Assembly: GCA_004551905.1 (NCBI GenBank)
Contig: SFPL01000034.1
Coordinates: forward strand, 1 to 23,818
Source: Lentisphaeraceae bacterium
GTDB lineage: Bacteria; Verrucomicrobiota; Kiritimatiellia; RFP12; UBA1067
Direction: 5' to 3'
DNA length: 23,818 nt
The notes under the pieces are model-generated. The model had not been told where the DNA came from and searched no databases. It saw only the letters and a program-made list of their open reading frames with translations. A program made the translations under genes and the position numbers. Positions within the stretch are counted from its first letter, which is position 1, and each line of letters opens with the position of its first letter. Of this stretch, positions 23,296 through 23,818 are shown piece by piece.

Positions 23296-23627
23296 TCCTT
23301 CGCGAGGAAGTCGTGGACGCGCACGCAGCTTTCGTACTTGGAGAGCGGCGAGGAGACGAGCGGGATGCCGAGCGTATCGGCGACCTGGCACATCGTCTGC
23401 GGCAGGGGCTTGGCGTTGTGCACCACCACGCACATGGCGCCGACGATGTTGGCCGTCCTGATCGCCTGGTCGGAGGCGAGCGAGGTGAGCAGGAGGATGT
23501 CGTCGGCGTCGTTGAGCAGCACGTCGCTCATGAGGTCGTTGGCCACCACCGCTCCGACCGTCCTGCCGTTGTCGCCCCCGGCGACGAGCTTGCCGTCCAG
23601 CGTCTTCACTATGTCTTCAATATTCAT
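23292..23627 (-). CDS. DRTGG-domain protein
   Basis: A 111-residue single-domain protein of the DRTGG family, named for its motif in phosphotransacetylase and related proteins. Features are MNIEDIVKTLDGKLVAGG (1-18), a middle ANDLMSDVLLNDADDILLLTSLASDQAIRTANIVGAMCVVVHNAK (29-73) and an 'ADTLGIPLVSSPLSKYESCVRVHDFL' end (83-108). The domain's biochemical role is not known; it often occurs beside CBS domains and in gene sets with hydrogenase and NuoE-like subunits. It is the first gene of the minus-strand pair and overlaps the CBS-kinase start by 4 bases. It has a -10 element 7 bases before its ATG and no Shine-Dalgarno sequence, so its message may be leaderless. Confidence 0.85.
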   Translation of the reverse strand: MNIEDIVKTLDGKLVAGGDNGRTVGAVVANDLMSDVLLNDADDILLLTSLASDQAIRTANIVGAMCVVVHNAKPLPQTMCQVADTLGIPLVSSPLSKYESCVRVHDFLAKE

Positions 23628-23634
23628 GATGCAT

Positions 23635-23645
23635 ATTATAGCATA
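23635..23645 (-). promoter_or_regulatory. Extended -10 promoter, likely leaderless
   Basis: On the minus strand TATGCTATAAT occupies 23645-23635, with TATAAT at 23640-23635 and the ATG of the DRTGG gene 7 bases on. It is identical in 11 of 11 bases to the element at 5123-5133. No Shine-Dalgarno sequence fits between it and the ATG, and no clear -35 is seen. Confidence 0.62.
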
Positions 23646-23680
23646 AATTTAGCGTCGTTGTCTTTGCGGCCGGGGGACAC

Positions 23681-23740
23681 CCACGGATTACAAATACCCC
23701 CGTCGTCTCGGCTGCGCCGAGCCGCCGTGGACATTTGTAA
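23681..23740. repeat. Compound inverted-repeat structure at the window end
   Basis: TTACAAAT (23688-23695) is complementary to ATTTGTAA (23733-23740); CCACGG (23681-23686) to CCGTGG (23725-23730); and CTCGGC-TGC-GCCGAG (23707-23721) forms a central hairpin. The first two pairings cross, so they are alternatives or would form a pseudoknot. No gene was recognised from 23646 to the end on either strand; an open minus-strand frame entering from beyond the window gives no known motif. Confidence 0.6.
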
Positions 23741-23818
23741 GCGGTTTTGCGCGACGAGACCCTGCCGCACAGCCTGTTCAAGGCATGACAAGCCACCCGA
23801 CGGGATGCCGACGGGGAC

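Noticed and set aside
23646..23818. Minus-strand open frame entering from the window edge
   Set aside because: It passes through the inverted-repeat structure and ends over the DRTGG promoter; the translation shows no recognisable domain.

Overview
The window looks like a chromosomal piece of an anaerobic, high-GC Gram-negative bacterium, most likely of the PVC group (Kiritimatiellota or Lentisphaerota type). This lineage call is inference. It rests on strongly GC-rich codon use, a very long secreted beta-helix protein whose modules end in 'SPAID-GDP ... NGGRxNxGYYGNT' motifs, a secreted glycosidase beside it, glycosyltransferases for surface polysaccharide, and an NAD-linked [FeFe]-hydrogenase operon typical of strict anaerobes. 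No rRNA, tRNA, CRISPR array or insertion sequence was recognised.

Layout. Bases 1-700 are visibly richer in A and T than the rest and carry a SecB-like export chaperone, possibly followed by a small ORF. A gene-poor stretch with a perfect 12-bp inverted repeat separates it from a surface-polysaccharide operon (1028-3325): a GT25 glycosyltransferase, a hexapeptide acyltransferase, a GT2 glycosyltransferase, and the first 18 codons of a sugar-nucleotide epimerase gene that then stops. Next is a housekeeping block (3379-8646): purine nucleoside phosphorylase overlapping a Xer-type recombinase; a biotin-dependent carboxyltransferase with an AccB-like biotin domain, followed 2 bases later by glycogen synthase; then RsfS.

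Bases 8647-8949 form a gene-free regulatory interval with a terminator-like hairpin, a good sigma-70 type promoter, a run of nine G and a long inverted repeat made of 7-base units. It leads into a 2390-residue secreted protein built from four large beta-helix modules and three spacer domains, followed 8 bases later by a secreted clan GH-A type glycosidase.

From 17.6 kb a promoter overlapping a palindrome drives four hydrogenase genes: a NuoE-like HydC, a small [2Fe-2S] protein, a NuoF-like HydB and the H-cluster subunit HydA. Together they should exchange electrons between NAD(H), probably ferredoxin, and protons/H2. Converging on them from the minus strand are a DRTGG-domain gene and a protein joining two CBS domains to an RsbW-like kinase/ATPase domain. 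This pair is a plausible energy- or redox-sensing regulator of the hydrogenase. A hairpin overlaps the two facing stop codons. The last 180 bases hold only a possible promoter and an inverted-repeat structure.

Two themes recur. Three genes (purine phosphorylase, carboxyltransferase, DRTGG) have a -10 element 7-9 bases before the ATG and no Shine-Dalgarno sequence, which suggests leaderless messages. Short tandem 7- and 8-base repeats also occur, both in a regulatory leader and in frame inside a coding region.
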